Shown here piece by piece: positions 55,358 through 64,000 of a stretch of DNA of 64,000 nucleotides (within the stretch, counting starts at the first letter, position 1; each line of letters starts with the position of its first letter). The notes below the pieces were generated by a model. That model worked only from the letters and a program-made list of their open reading frames with translations. It was not told the origin of the DNA and searched no databases. This stretch comes from Bifidobacterium coryneforme (GTDB lineage: Bacteria; Actinomycetota; Actinomycetes; Actinomycetales; Bifidobacteriaceae). The position numbers were made by a program, and so were the translations under genes. The stretch is taken from assembly GCF_000737865.1 (NCBI RefSeq), contig NZ_CP007287.1:792872-856871 (forward strand), written 5' to 3'.

Positions 55358-55891
55358 CTATTTCAGAGACCGAGCATACTTCCTGATCTTCTTCAGGGCC
55401 CACTCATAGTGGCTTGAGACATTGGAGACGAAGGCAGTGCCGAGGGGATAGTTGCCGGTCCAGGGGAAGTACCCGGTGGTGAAGAGCTCCTCGTTGCTGA
55501 AGGAGTTCATCAGATCCATGACCCGGCGATGGGTTCCCTTGAGCAGGTCAAGTGCCTGGGAGTATGTGGTGTCCTGATGCTTCTTCCAGAACTCCTGGTT
55601 CATCTCGCCATAATTGCGCCAGTTGTATCCATCGGGCAGGAATTCCTTGCTGATGCCCTTCTGATTGCTCTCAACCCAGTCCAGAAGCAGAACCTGCCAC
55701 TCGTACAGATGAATCAGCACGTCCTTGATGGTACGGTCACGCTTCCAATGGGCTTCCTTCTCCTTGGTCACATCAAAGTGGAATTCACCATTGAGCTCTT
55801 CGCCGTTCATCGAGTCCAAAAGAGACATGAGCTTGTCGAAGTTCGTGGTGCTTGCTGTAACCAGCTCGTCCTTGGTCCGGGGCCTTGGCAT
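55358..55891 (-). CDS. ClbS/DfsB family four-helix-bundle protein
   Basis: 177 residues. Matches are TKDELVTASTTNFDKL at the N-terminus, KDVLIHLYEWQVLLLDWV near residue 58, and FPWTGNYPLGTAFVSNVSSHYEW near 145-167, all typical of the DUF1706/ClbS family. ClbS protects colibactin producers by hydrolysing the toxin's cyclopropane, and other members have unknown substrates. AAGGAGATA lies before the ATG. The XRE/zinc-ribbon gene is 57 bases upstream on the same strand. Confidence 0.88.
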   Translation of the reverse strand: MPRPRTKDELVTASTTNFDKLMSLLDSMNGEELNGEFHFDVTKEKEAHWKRDRTIKDVLIHLYEWQVLLLDWVESNQKGISKEFLPDGYNWRNYGEMNQEFWKKHQDTTYSQALDLLKGTHRRVMDLMNSFSNEELFTTGYFPWTGNYPLGTAFVSNVSSHYEWALKKIRKYARSLK

Positions 55892-55948
55892 GGTTCGTAT
55901 ATCTCCTTAACAGTGGATTGAAATCCGATGGTGTCTTCTGTTCGGACC

Positions 55949-56458
55949 TCAGCAGTCCTTGCAGTCTTTTTGAGAGTTTGATTCTTGATGATTCTCATGG
56001 TGCTGTTGCTGCTGATGCCAGCGCTTCAGACTGGGAATGAAGGCGCCAAGATAGGAAATGGCCACTTCAACGCTTACGCCGGTTGCTTCGGCAAAGAAAG
56101 GAGCGGTCGACTCGATAAGTTCGTACATGCACTCCTGGGTGAAGGATCCGCAGTTATAGCACCACTGGCAGTAATCAGAGTCCGGTTTCCCGTCACTGTC
56201 CTTGCCGTGCTCTGTGCCTGGTGCGGAGAAGGCCGTACCGCAGGACTGGCAGACGGGCTCATCCGGAATCTCCAGGAGTTTCAACACCGGTACATCAAGT
56301 ACCGAAGAAATCAACTTAACCATATCGATACTGGGTGTGGTCTCCCCTGTTTCCCATCGTGAGACCGCCTGTCGGGTGACATAGAGTCTGGCGGCCAAAT
56401 CGGCCTGGGTCATGTTTGCTGCTTTGCGCAGTTCGGGAAGTAGGTCCTGTATCGGCAT
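55949..56458 (-). CDS. XRE-family HTH protein with zinc-ribbon domain
   Basis: 169 residues. Residues 5-60 form the HTH: LRKAANMTQADLAARLYVT, then RQAVSRWETGETTPS. Residues 68-148 match the putative zinc-ribbon domain (Zn_ribbon_2): CQSCGTAF, DYCQWCYNCGSF, then a helical part ending in SLKRWHQ. Cys68, Cys71 and the CxxC pair could bind a metal. The tail is His/Gln-rich and ends in CKDC. It probably regulates its own operon with the ClbS-like gene. The ligand is unknown. Confidence 0.82.
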   Translation of the reverse strand: MPIQDLLPELRKAANMTQADLAARLYVTRQAVSRWETGETTPSIDMVKLISSVLDVPVLKLLEIPDEPVCQSCGTAFSAPGTEHGKDSDGKPDSDYCQWCYNCGSFTQECMYELIESTAPFFAEATGVSVEVAISYLGAFIPSLKRWHQQQQHHENHQESNSQKDCKDC

Positions 56459-56626
56459 TATCGGTCCTTTGAATTACTCTGCTCGGCACTAGGCCGGCTT
56501 TAGACTATTTTATCAGTACTCATCAAGGCTGTCAGCATCAGCAACAGTTCGTTGCAGGCCCTGTACCGCGACTGCGAGAGGGTGAAGGTGACAGGCTTGG
56601 ATAGGCGCAAATGGGGTCTACCGCGA

Positions 56627-56674
56627 AAACACGGAAAGGGTCCCCTGCCGACCCACAGGCCGGACCGGGGACCC
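56627..56674 (-). terminator. Terminator of cmk-der
   Basis: On the minus strand GGGTCCCC and GGGGACCC form an 8-bp stem around a GC-rich inner region, followed by TTTCCGTGTTTT. It starts about 30 bases after the cmk-der stop. Confidence 0.75.
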
Positions 56675-56702
56675 CGTCTTTACGTTCGTTCTAGATAGGG
56701 GC

Positions 56703-58832
56703 TTACTTCCGCTTCTTCTCGCGGATATGAACCGATATCTGGATTGGCGACCCTTCGAAACCGAACTCCTCACGTAGACAACGCTCCAGGTAGCGGCGGT
56801 ATCCGTGCTCCAGGAATCCTGTAGCGAAGATAACGAACCGCGGCGGTCTGGTTGAGGCCTGGGTGGCGAAGAGAATCCTTGGCTGCTTCCCACCCCTCAG
56901 GGGGTGGGGATGGGCGGCCTGAACCTTGCCCAGGAAGGAGTTGAGTTTGCCTGTGGGAATCCGTTGGTCCCATGATTCCAAGGCGGTGCGCATGGCCCGG
57001 GCCAGACGGTTGGTGTGCCAACCTGTCTTTGCCGACAGGTTGACCCGCTCGGCCCAGGTGACACGATCGAACTCGGTCTCCCAGAGTCGCTCCAATCGCT
57101 GACGCCCGAAGTCGTCCAGGAGATCCCACTTGTTGAAGACAAGTACAATGGCCCTGCCTGCATCCACGGCCTGGCTCATGACCTTCAGATCCTGGTCGGC
57201 GATGGGCTGCGAGGTATCGAAAAGGATGAGGGCCAATTCGGACCGCTCGATGGCCGCCTGGGTGCGCAGGCTGGAGTAGTACTCGGCACCTGAGATCTTG
57301 TGGAGGCGACGCTTGATGCCGGCGGTGTCGATGAAGAGCCAATCCTCACCGTCCACACTGACCACCTCGTCGACAGGGTCCCTGGTGGTGCCGGCAAGGT
57401 CGTGAACCACTGCCCGTTCTTCGTGCGCCAGCTGGTTGAGGAGGGATGACTTGCCTACGTTGGGCCTGCCCACAAGAGCGACCCGACGCAGTCCCCCAGG
57501 CGTAAGGAAACCTGAAGTCTTGTCGGCCTTCTTCAGCTGGTCAAGGGCGGCATCAAGGAGGTCGCCGACCCCTCTGCCGTGCATGGCTGAGATGGCATAG
57601 GGTTCACCCAATCCCAGTTTCCAGAATTCGGAGGCTGTATAGTCCGCCATCCTGTCATCCAGCTTGTTGACGGCCAGAACCACAGGCTTACCGGATGCTC
57701 GAAGCATCTTAACGATGCGTTCGTCACTGGCCGTCAAACCCACCTGACCATCCACTACCAATATGACGGCATCGGCAAGTCCCACTGCGACCTGAGCCTG
57801 TGAGGCGATGGCGGATTCGATACCCTCCACATCGGATTCCCACCCACCGGTATCGACCAGTTTGAAGTCGGTCCCGGCCCACTCCGCCTCGTAGCTGACC
57901 CTGTCGCGGGTGACACCCGGGGTGTCCTCCACAACGGCGGCACGACGACCGAGAATCCTGTTGACCAGGGTGGACTTGCCGACGTTTGGCCTTCCTACGA
58001 CGGCCAGGACACCGACCGGTCTGGGAGCGGCCTCATCGGACTCCGTGTCACCTGACCCAGCCAGGAGGGCGCGATCCTCCTCGCTCAGCTCATACTCGTC
58101 AAGGGCCTGGGCGTACTGGTCGAAAGAATCCTCCTCCATGACACCGGAAACGAGATCGATCAGAGTATCCAATGTCTGCTCAAAGGTCATGTCGGAGTTG
58201 TCGACCGTGGTGACTCCTGGAGCGGCGTCGGTGAATGAGGTGACCTTGGAATCCTTGGCATCCCTTGCAGCAACATTGTCGGGGCCGGTGCCGGCCCCGG
58301 ATGCGGTCTGTCCGGACCTGCGGGCCTCACGGACCTCCTCGCGAGCCGTAAGGAGGACGCGGACCTGGGCATCGGGTGCCACCACTGTGGTGATGTCACG
58401 TCCCTCGGCCACGATGCCGCGGCCCTGGGATATGGACTCTTCCTGACCCTGTTCGGCGATGATGGCCTGTTGGGCGGCAATCAGCACCCTTCGGACTGAG
58501 GGAATTGAGGAAACCGTCGAGACGTGCGACGATACCTGACTGGAACGGATCTCACGACCGACATCCTCGCCGTCCAGGCTGACCTTGGGGTCGTCGGGGT
58601 CCAATCCCATTTCCAGGTGCCCATCCGTGATGGAGGCTGCTACGGCTTCGGTTATGGCCTCCTGGTCCGGTCTGTCGGTATCAAGGTCCATCCCCTGCCT
58701 GATGCACCAGAGGGCGCTGGCCCGGTACATGGCTCCGGTGTCCAGGTATGCCAGGCCGAAGTGCTTGGCCAGGGCACGGGAGGTGGATGACTTGCCGACT
58801 CCAGCAGGTCCGTCGATGGCTACGGTGATCAC
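56703..58832 (-). CDS. cmk-der: Fused cytidylate kinase / GTPase Der
   Basis: 709 residues in one frame. Residues 1 to about 225 are cytidylate kinase: Walker [20 protein letters not shown] and [15 protein letters not shown]. An acidic linker of about 50 residues follows. From about 277 it is Der with two GTPase domains, each with GRPNVGKS, then DTPGVTRDR / [13 protein letters not shown] / NKWD, and a C-terminal KH-like domain ending in basic EKKRK. Der is needed for 50S assembly. The fusion is known in bifidobacteria and some actinobacteria. It overlaps the rlu gene by four bases. Confidence 0.95.
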   Translation of the reverse strand: MITVAIDGPAGVGKSSTSRALAKHFGLAYLDTGAMYRASALWCIRQGMDLDTDRPDQEAITEAVAASITDGHLEMGLDPDDPKVSLDGEDVGREIRSSQVSSHVSTVSSIPSVRRVLIAAQQAIIAEQGQEESISQGRGIVAEGRDITTVVAPDAQVRVLLTAREEVREARRSGQTASGAGTGPDNVAARDAKDSKVTSFTDAAPGVTTVDNSDMTFEQTLDTLIDLVSGVMEEDSFDQYAQALDEYELSEEDRALLAGSGDTESDEAAPRPVGVLAVVGRPNVGKSTLVNRILGRRAAVVEDTPGVTRDRVSYEAEWAGTDFKLVDTGGWESDVEGIESAIASQAQVAVGLADAVILVVDGQVGLTASDERIVKMLRASGKPVVLAVNKLDDRMADYTASEFWKLGLGEPYAISAMHGRGVGDLLDAALDQLKKADKTSGFLTPGGLRRVALVGRPNVGKSSLLNQLAHEERAVVHDLAGTTRDPVDEVVSVDGEDWLFIDTAGIKRRLHKISGAEYYSSLRTQAAIERSELALILFDTSQPIADQDLKVMSQAVDAGRAIVLVFNKWDLLDDFGRQRLERLWETEFDRVTWAERVNLSAKTGWHTNRLARAMRTALESWDQRIPTGKLNSFLGKVQAAHPHPLRGGKQPRILFATQASTRPPRFVIFATGFLEHGYRRYLERCLREEFGFEGSPIQISVHIREKKRK

Positions 58833-59602
58833 AGACCCACCTCCTTGTCGAGAGACTTGATTTCGGCCGGCGACAGGACGCGATAGGACCCGGGTCTGAC
58901 CTCTCCGAGTTTGATTGGGCCAATCTGGGTGCGCACCAGGCGGATGACAGGGAAACCGATGGCCCCGAAGATGCGCCTGACAATTCGGTTCTTGCCTGAG
59001 TGAAGCACGACCTTGACCATGGTGTGCTCCCTGTTGTGGTCGACGATGGCGCAGTGGTCGAGTCGAATCAGACCGTCGTCCAGTTCAACCCCTTGGCTGA
59101 CCAGGCGACGGCAGACGTTCCCGCCGATGTGGCCTTTCAGGGTGACCATATAGGTCTTTTGGACCTCATACTTGGGGTGCATGACATGCTGAGCCAGCTC
59201 CCCGTCGTCTGTCATGAGGATCAGCCCTTCGGAATCGTAGTCCAACCGGCCCATGTGGAAGACCCGCTCGTACCTGTCGCCGATGATGTCGCGGAGGGTG
59301 AAGCGGCCCTTGGGGTCGTCCATGGTGGAAAGGACCCTACGAGGCTTGTTCAGGGCCAAGGTGACGTGTTTGTCGTTCAGATGGATACGGGATCCATCAA
59401 CGCGGACTTGTTGGTGTTGTGGGTCGACTCGGCTGCCCAGCTCGGTGACCAGTTCACCGTCAACTTCGACCCTGCCCTGGGTGATGATTTCCTCGCACTT
59501 ACGGCGGGAGCCGAATCCGGCCTGGGCCAGGATCTTCTGGAGGCGAATTCCCTCCTCGTCGTTCTGACGCGCGCGGATGGCTTGCGAATATGGATGAGGC
59601 AT
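58829..59602 (-). CDS. RluB-type 23S rRNA pseudouridine synthase
   Basis: 257 residues from ATG 59602, with GGGAG four bases upstream. The N-terminal S4 RNA-binding domain reads [20 protein letters not shown]. The catalytic domain has the motif [19 protein letters not shown] with the conserved Asp in GRLD, followed by [12 protein letters not shown]. It isomerises a uridine in 23S rRNA (RluB/RsuA family). The actinobacterial order scpA-scpB-rluB-cmk-der supports the call. Its stop overlaps the cmk-der start. Confidence 0.92.
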   Translation of the reverse strand: MPHPYSQAIRARQNDEEGIRLQKILAQAGFGSRRKCEEIITQGRVEVDGELVTELGSRVDPQHQQVRVDGSRIHLNDKHVTLALNKPRRVLSTMDDPKGRFTLRDIIGDRYERVFHMGRLDYDSEGLILMTDDGELAQHVMHPKYEVQKTYMVTLKGHIGGNVCRRLVSQGVELDDGLIRLDHCAIVDHNREHTMVKVVLHSGKNRIVRRIFGAIGFPVIRLVRTQIGPIKLGEVRPGSYRVLSPAEIKSLDKEVGL

Positions 59603-59788
59603 CGTTCTCCCAACGTGGCCTGTCTGAAAAGACATGTGACTTGCATAGGAAAGCCCCGAACGGGGCTGTGCGGTTATACCGGGCAAGAAGACCGGTAAGA
59701 CCTCGATATAGTATAACGGATGGTTGTGATGTCTTTCGAGTAGTATTGCTCACGCCATAAGTGACCAGTCTGATAAAAGGTAGGGGAA

Positions 59789-60922
59789 ATGAACGTGGAT
59801 CCAACCGTAGAACCGCTTGCCCAGCAGCTCGGGCAGAACAACACGGCAGAGGAGACCAACGAAGACAAGGGAACCGCCGACAAGACGTCCGGCAAGGTCG
59901 GTTTCCATGCCAGAGACATCAGATGGATCAGGGTTGGAGCGGAGTTTGCCGGCACTTTCCTGATTTGCCTGGCGCTCTACCTGACCTTCACGTTCAGCCA
60001 GATTCTCCTGGACGTTCCCACGGTGACCCTTCCTGTCATCGGCACCGCTGTGATCTACATTGTGGTCACCGCCATGCTGGGGTCAATCTCAGGTGGGCAC
60101 TTCAACCCCGCCGTAACCGTGGCTGCCATGTTCACCTCGCAGATTTCGGTGATTGACGGCATCCTTTACATCGTTTCCCAACTGGTGGGTGCCGTCTGTG
60201 CGGCAGCGGTCCTGATTGGCTTCGTTCCGTCGAACGAGACCTTCCCCGCCAAGACCTGGCTCATGTTTACTGTGAACGGCTTTGGATCAGGCTCCCCCAC
60301 CGCAGCCACGCTTGCCCAGCACCACATCTCCTTCGGCACGGGCCTCGCCATCATCGTCGAGCTGGTCGGCGGTTTGCTTGTCGTCGGTACAGCGGTAGCC
60401 ACGCTCCGCAAGGACGGGCGGCCGCATAAGAACCATGCCCTCTATACCGGCCTTGCCTACGGTGCCGGCACCCTCATCACCTACCCGATCACCAATGCCG
60501 GTCTGAACCCCGCTCGCTCCACTGGCATCGCCGTCTTTGCCCAGTCCAAGGATATGGCTGTTTCTCCGCTGTCCCAGCTCTGGCTCTTCTGGATCTGCCC
60601 GCTTCTGGCGGCCTCCCTGGTGGCATTGATTGTCATCCTGTCAGGCATCGTCACCGACGGTCTGCGCAACCGCGCTCGGATCGCCAAGGTTTCTGTAGGC
60701 GAGAACGAGGAAATGGATCCTTCTGACGAGTCGCAGGATAAGGGCAACGATGACACCAGTGTGGCGTCTGACCCGAAGTCCGTTGCAGAGGAAGAAAAGG
60801 ACGCATCAGAAGTGACAGCCGCTGGGGCGACGGTACATCTGCACTCCTCCGAGGTGGATTCCTACCTGAATCGTCTGAAAGAGGACCAGCAGGCCAAGGC
60901 TTCCTCAGACTCGGAGGACTAA
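59789..60922 (+). CDS. Aquaporin / MIP-family channel
   Basis: 377 residues. The channel lies between residues 45 and 290, with both NPA boxes intact: GGHFNPAVTVAA (near 112) and NAGLNPARSTGI (near 236). Six hydrophobic segments and the two half-helices fit the family. The N-terminal 45 and C-terminal 85 residues are long, charged tails, Glu/Asp/Ser-rich at the end, unusual for bacterial aquaporins. The pore residues do not let me separate water from glycerol transport. Its end overlaps the convergent DUF3017 gene by four bases. Confidence 0.88.
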   Translation: MNVDPTVEPLAQQLGQNNTAEETNEDKGTADKTSGKVGFHARDIRWIRVGAEFAGTFLICLALYLTFTFSQILLDVPTVTLPVIGTAVIYIVVTAMLGSISGGHFNPAVTVAAMFTSQISVIDGILYIVSQLVGAVCAAAVLIGFVPSNETFPAKTWLMFTVNGFGSGSPTAATLAQHHISFGTGLAIIVELVGGLLVVGTAVATLRKDGRPHKNHALYTGLAYGAGTLITYPITNAGLNPARSTGIAVFAQSKDMAVSPLSQLWLFWICPLLAASLVALIVILSGIVTDGLRNRARIAKVSVGENEEMDPSDESQDKGNDDTSVASDPKSVAEEEKDASEVTAAGATVHLHSSEVDSYLNRLKEDQQAKASSDSED

Positions 60923-61305
60923 AGCAGGAGCTGGATACTCAGATAGGTCAGAAGGAGCCCGACTCCCAGGCAGATGCCGATGAAGGAGTCGAAAGCGACC
61001 GACCTGACCTTCCAGGGGCTTTTCTTCCTGAGTATCAGGCGGAGTACTCCTGATACGATGGCCGCGACGGACACAATGACCGTCGCGGCCATCGTATTTC
61101 CGGATATGGCTACCAGTGCCGATGCGATGACAACAAGGAAGATGACCCCCTCGAAGATGGGATGTCCCTCATGCGACTCCGAAACGAAAGGATGTCCATG
61201 AGACTCCCGGTTCGGCGTTCTCTCAACTTCATTCGTCTGCTCGCGACCTTGTACGGAAGAGGTCAGAGCCCCGGAGTCTGCATGCTGCGCCGCCGATTTC
61301 ATCAT
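60919..61305 (-). CDS. DUF3017 membrane protein
   Basis: 128 residues from ATG 61305, behind AGGAAGG, with a second ATG three bases on. The N-terminal 50 residues are polar with His. Three hydrophobic segments follow (VIFLVVIASALVAISG, TVIVSVAAIVSGVLRLIL, FIGICLGVGLLLTYLSI) with KKSPWKVRSVAFD between the last two. This is the actinobacterial DUF3017 layout, and such genes often lie near purH, as here. Function unknown. Confidence 0.7.
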   Translation of the reverse strand: MMKSAAQHADSGALTSSVQGREQTNEVERTPNRESHGHPFVSESHEGHPIFEGVIFLVVIASALVAISGNTMAATVIVSVAAIVSGVLRLILRKKSPWKVRSVAFDSFIGICLGVGLLLTYLSIQLLL

Positions 61306-61518
61306 TGGCCTTCCTGTGATATCTCTTTTTCTTCTCCGCAGTCTACCAACCTGTGCCAACAGGGTACCCCTCCCCTACGCGGCAAGTTCAGGAAGAGCGG
61401 AACAAGGAATGGCCCCCGGTTACGATTCACCGGGCCGCCTGAGCGCATTGAAGAACGGTTCTTGGTGCGATCCCGGTTCTTCGCATAGGAGATTCCCGGA
61501 CCGAGCGAATCAGCAAAA

Positions 61519-61550
61519 GGTGTCAACGCCCCGCAAAGGACGTTGACACC
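61519..61550 (-). terminator. Terminator of the aldehyde dehydrogenase gene
   Basis: Perfect 10-bp stem GGTGTCAACG/CGTTGACACC with a 12-base loop; the minus-strand side is followed by TTTTGC. It may also work on the plus strand (TCTCTTAT). Confidence 0.8.
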
Positions 61551-61579
61551 TCTCTTATAACGCTGGATCAGTTGTTCAA

Positions 61580-62953
61580 TCAGTGGTCATGGTCAAAAAT
61601 GAGATGCTCGTTGGCGAAGGTGTCAAAGCCCAGACTGTAGAGCTCTCTTCCATAGCCGGAGTTCTTGATCCCACCAAAGGGCAGTTCCGGCATGGTCACC
61701 CAGCCGCCGTTGATGAAGGTCATCCCGGTCTCGATCCGACGGGCCAGCTCATCGGCGTGCTCGATGTCCTGCGAGAAGACCGTTCCACCTAGGCCGTAGC
61801 TGGAGTCGTTGGCCAGTTCGATGGCCTCGTCTTCGGAATTGACCTTGTAGATGGTCGCCACAGGTCCGAACATCTCCTGGTCGTATGCCGGATTGTCCTT
61901 GGTGATGTCCGTAAGGATGGTAGGCATCAGGAAAGCCCCGGGGGAATCGACTGGCTTGTTTCCGTACGCGACCTTGGCGCCGGCTGCGACGGCCTGATTC
62001 AGCTGTTTCTGGAGGCCATCGCGAGCATGGGTCGTGCACATGGGGGCCATGGTGGTCTCAGGGTTGCTTGGATCACCCATCACCAGTTTGGAGAAGGACT
62101 CCACCATCATGGAGACAAAATCGTCGTACTTGTCGGCCATGACGATGAAGCGCTTGGAGGCGCAGCATACCTGGCCTGCATTCATCAGTCTGGCACCAGG
62201 CGCCACCTTCCTGAGGAGGTTCCAATCGGCATCATCCAAAATGATGAAGGCGTCATTGCCGCCCAGCTCCATGGAGGACTTCTTCAGGTGCATCCCGGCC
62301 GACTTGGCTACGGAGGCCCCGCCGCGTTCCGAACCGGTCAGTGCCACACCAGCCACCCGCTTGTCCGCGATGGCCTTGTCGACCTGATCGTAGTTGATGA
62401 AGAGGTTGGTCAGGCTGCCCTCGGGTGCACCGGCGCGCAGAACAGCGTCCTCGAAGGCCATTGCCGAGGCGGGTACATTGGAGGCGTGCTTGAGGATCAT
62501 CGGGTTGCCCAGGATGAAGTTGGGGGCAAAGACCCGCATGATCTGGTAGTAGGGGAAGTTCCAAGGCTCGACCATGACCAATACGCCGGTGGCCTGTTTG
62601 ACGTAATAGGCCTTGCCTGCGGGGTTGTCCAAAGGAGTCGGTTTGAGCAGGTCTTCGGCCTTGTCGGCGAAGTACTGGGCGATGTTTGCACAGAGCTCAA
62701 CCTCTGCCCGAGCTTCGGTAATCAGCTTCCCCATGTCCTTGGTCAGATTTGCGGCAAGGGCATCCTTTTCCTGACGGAAGATATCCGCTACCCGGCGGAG
62801 CTGCCCGGCACGTTCCGAGGCACCATCCTCTCTCCTCCAGCGCTTGTAGAGGGCATGCCCGGTCGCCAGGGCATCCTCCAGGTCCGCATCAGTGGCATCG
62901 GGATAGGTCTTGATGAGCTCATTCGTATACGGGTTTACGGTCTGATATGTCAC
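61580..62953 (-). CDS. NAD(P)-dependent aldehyde dehydrogenase (succinate-semialdehyde type)
   Basis: 457 residues, full ALDH length. Key elements are VMVEPWNFPYYQIMRV (substrate and cofactor entry), VALTGSERGGASVAK, the catalytic Glu in SMELGGNDAF, and the nucleophile region MNAGQVCCASKRFIV with two adjacent Cys. The C-terminal PFGGIKNSGYGRELY is also typical. It is closest in pattern to GabD/Sad succinate-semialdehyde dehydrogenases, which bifidobacterial genomes often carry. The true substrate cannot be told. AAGGAGACC lies before the ATG. Confidence 0.88.
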   Translation of the reverse strand: MTYQTVNPYTNELIKTYPDATDADLEDALATGHALYKRWRREDGASERAGQLRRVADIFRQEKDALAANLTKDMGKLITEARAEVELCANIAQYFADKAEDLLKPTPLDNPAGKAYYVKQATGVLVMVEPWNFPYYQIMRVFAPNFILGNPMILKHASNVPASAMAFEDAVLRAGAPEGSLTNLFINYDQVDKAIADKRVAGVALTGSERGGASVAKSAGMHLKKSSMELGGNDAFIILDDADWNLLRKVAPGARLMNAGQVCCASKRFIVMADKYDDFVSMMVESFSKLVMGDPSNPETTMAPMCTTHARDGLQKQLNQAVAAGAKVAYGNKPVDSPGAFLMPTILTDITKDNPAYDQEMFGPVATIYKVNSEDEAIELANDSSYGLGGTVFSQDIEHADELARRIETGMTFINGGWVTMPELPFGGIKNSGYGRELYSLGFDTFANEHLIFDHDH

Positions 62954-63052
62954 CTTGGTCTCCTTTGAATCATAGGCATCCAGCAGCTTCCTCGCTGACA
63001 GTCCACTTATCCTATCACCGTAGCCTCATCGGGAGGGTGTATGTCGGGGTAT

Positions 63053-63088
63053 AACAAACGGGGGGAAGGGACGCCTGCCCTCCCCCGC
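63053..63088 (-). terminator. Terminator of purH
   Basis: On the minus strand CGGGGGAGGG and CCCTTCCCCCG pair around a short loop and are followed by TTTGTTAT. It lies 12 bases after the purH stop. Confidence 0.7.
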
Positions 63089-63099
63089 TTTGATGCGCT

Positions 63100-64000
63100 T
63101 CAGTGGAAGAAGTGTCTGGTTCCGGTAAGGTACATGGTCATGCCGGCTTTTTTGGCAGCCTCGATGACCTCTTCGTCCCTGATGGATCCACCCGGGTGGA
63201 CGGCAGCCACCACTCCGGCCTCGGCCAGGTATTCCAGACCGTCGGCGAAGGGGAAGAATGCGTCGGAAGCCGCAACGGAGCCCTTGGCACGGTTAAGGCC
63301 CTCAGCCAGGGTGTTGGCCCTCTCTACAGCCAGATGACTGGAATCGACTCGGTTGACCTGGCCCATACCGATGCCTACGGTTGCACCATCATGGGCCAGA
63401 AGGATGGCATTGGACTTGACTGAGCGAATGGCACGCCAGGCGAACATCAGATCGCTCATGGTCGGGTCGTCGGGTTCCGGGCCGGAAACCAACCTCCAAC
63501 TGTCCGGGTTGTCACCTGGTGCGTCAATCAGATCTTCGGACTGAACCAGGACCCCTCCGTCGATTGGACGCAGGAATGGCAGATGCCGGGGCGGACGCTC
63601 TACCTTGAGGATACGCAGGTTCTTCTTGGTTTTGAGAAGGTCAAGAGCCTCATCCTCGTAATCCGGGGCCACGATGACCTCGGTGAAGATTGGTTTGACT
63701 TGCTTGGCCATGGCAAGGGTGACTGGGCGATTGGCGGCGATGACTCCGCCATAGGCGCTCATGGGGTCGCAGGCATGGGCTTTGAGGTGGGCTTGAGCGA
63801 TAGTCTCGCCGATGGCCAGACCGCAGGGATTGGAGTGTTTTACCACGGCCACGGCTGGGCGGTCGGCGAAATCCCAGACCGTTCGCCAAGCCGAATCCGC
63901 ATCCACGTAGTTGTTGTAACTCATGGCCTTGGCTCCACCCAGCTGGATTGCGGACGCAAATCCTGTTCGATCCAGCGGATCAAGGTATAAGGCAGCATGC
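63100..64000 (-). CDS. purH: Bifunctional PurH (AICAR formyltransferase / IMP cyclohydrolase), C-terminal part
   Basis: 300 codons, open at the window edge, so the 5' part with the IMP cyclohydrolase domain is missing. The visible part is the AICAR transformylase domain: [30 protein letters not shown] (catalytic Lys and His), [13 protein letters not shown], and near the C-terminus [15 protein letters not shown] and [16 protein letters not shown]. It ends in [10 protein letters not shown]. PurH makes IMP in the last two steps of purine synthesis. Confidence 0.95.
   Translation of the reverse strand, partial: HAALYLDPLDRTGFASAIQLGGAKAMSYNNYVDADSAWRTVWDFADRPAVAVVKHSNPCGLAIGETIAQAHLKAHACDPMSAYGGVIAANRPVTLAMAKQVKPIFTEVIVAPDYEDEALDLLKTKKNLRILKVERPPRHLPFLRPIDGGVLVQSEDLIDAPGDNPDSWRLVSGPEPDDPTMSDLMFAWRAIRSVKSNAILLAHDGATVGIGMGQVNRVDSSHLAVERANTLAEGLNRAKGSVAASDAFFPFADGLEYLAEAGVVAAVHPGGSIRDEEVIEAAKKAGMTMYLTGTRHFFH

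Noticed and set aside
62027-62968. 313-codon plus-strand frame opposite the aldehyde dehydrogenase
   Set aside because: Antisense shadow of a well-identified gene.

Overview
The window reads as a chromosomal segment of a high-GC actinobacterium, almost certainly a bifidobacterium. The evidence is gene content: RbpA, a GarA-type FHA protein, a DUF881/small basic protein/DUF881 cluster with a MerR (FtsR-like) regulator, GuaB3, a DUF3017 protein, a fused PafB-PafC regulator, a trpC-trpB fusion and a cmk-der fusion. Starts use ATG, GTG and TTG, mostly behind AGGAG-like ribosome binding sites, and several promoters carry a TAGAAT -10 box very close to the start codon. The species cannot be fixed from the sequence alone.

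Core region 1 (1-34.6 kb). A tRNA 3' end (probably Asn) is followed by a secreted M23-like protein, a large binding lipoprotein, icd and guaB3, then an Rv3235-like protein, an acyl-CoA synthetase and def. The translation and envelope block rpsB-tsf-pyrH-frr-cdsA-rlmN comes next. It leads into amino acid synthesis (hisF-hisI-trpCB-trpA), lgt, rpe, hisE-hisG and pgsA, and then the DUF881/garA/ftsR division and metabolism cluster. On the minus strand follow a HAD phosphatase, rbpA, a HelY-type helicase, a small membrane protein, pafBC and a eukaryotic-type UDP-glucose pyrophosphorylase.

Accessory region (34.75-56.6 kb). A tRNA-Pro(GGG) gene is the entry point. Its last seven bases plus 11 following bases (GGCCCGACGAGATAGCAA) recur about 9.1 kb away, which delimits an integrated element at about 34,817-43,964. 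Its tyrosine integrase and excisionase-like gene are both broken, so it looks immobile. Its cargo is an ECF-type sigma factor, three multi-pass membrane proteins, an ABC ATPase, a DUF2511 lipoprotein, a GrpB-family protein, an MFS remnant and a DUF1648 protein. Beyond the right junction lies a lantibiotic-type (LanFEG-like) ABC transporter operon with a lipoprotein (frameshifted) and a two-component system. Then come an AT-richer island with a 1,240-residue YobI/KAP-like membrane P-loop ATPase and an SPL-like radical SAM protein, a short hypothetical gene, a ClbS/DfsB-family protein and an XRE/zinc-ribbon regulator.

Core region 2 (56.6-64 kb). The core resumes on the minus strand with cmk-der and an RluB-type pseudouridine synthase. 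An aquaporin-family channel (plus), a DUF3017 protein, an aldehyde (succinate-semialdehyde-type) dehydrogenase and the C-terminal part of purH, cut by the window end, complete it.

The best candidates for undescribed biology are the sigma/ABC/DUF2511 cassette inside the decayed tRNA-Pro element and the YobI-like ATPase next to an SPL-type radical SAM protein. Both assignments of function are inference.
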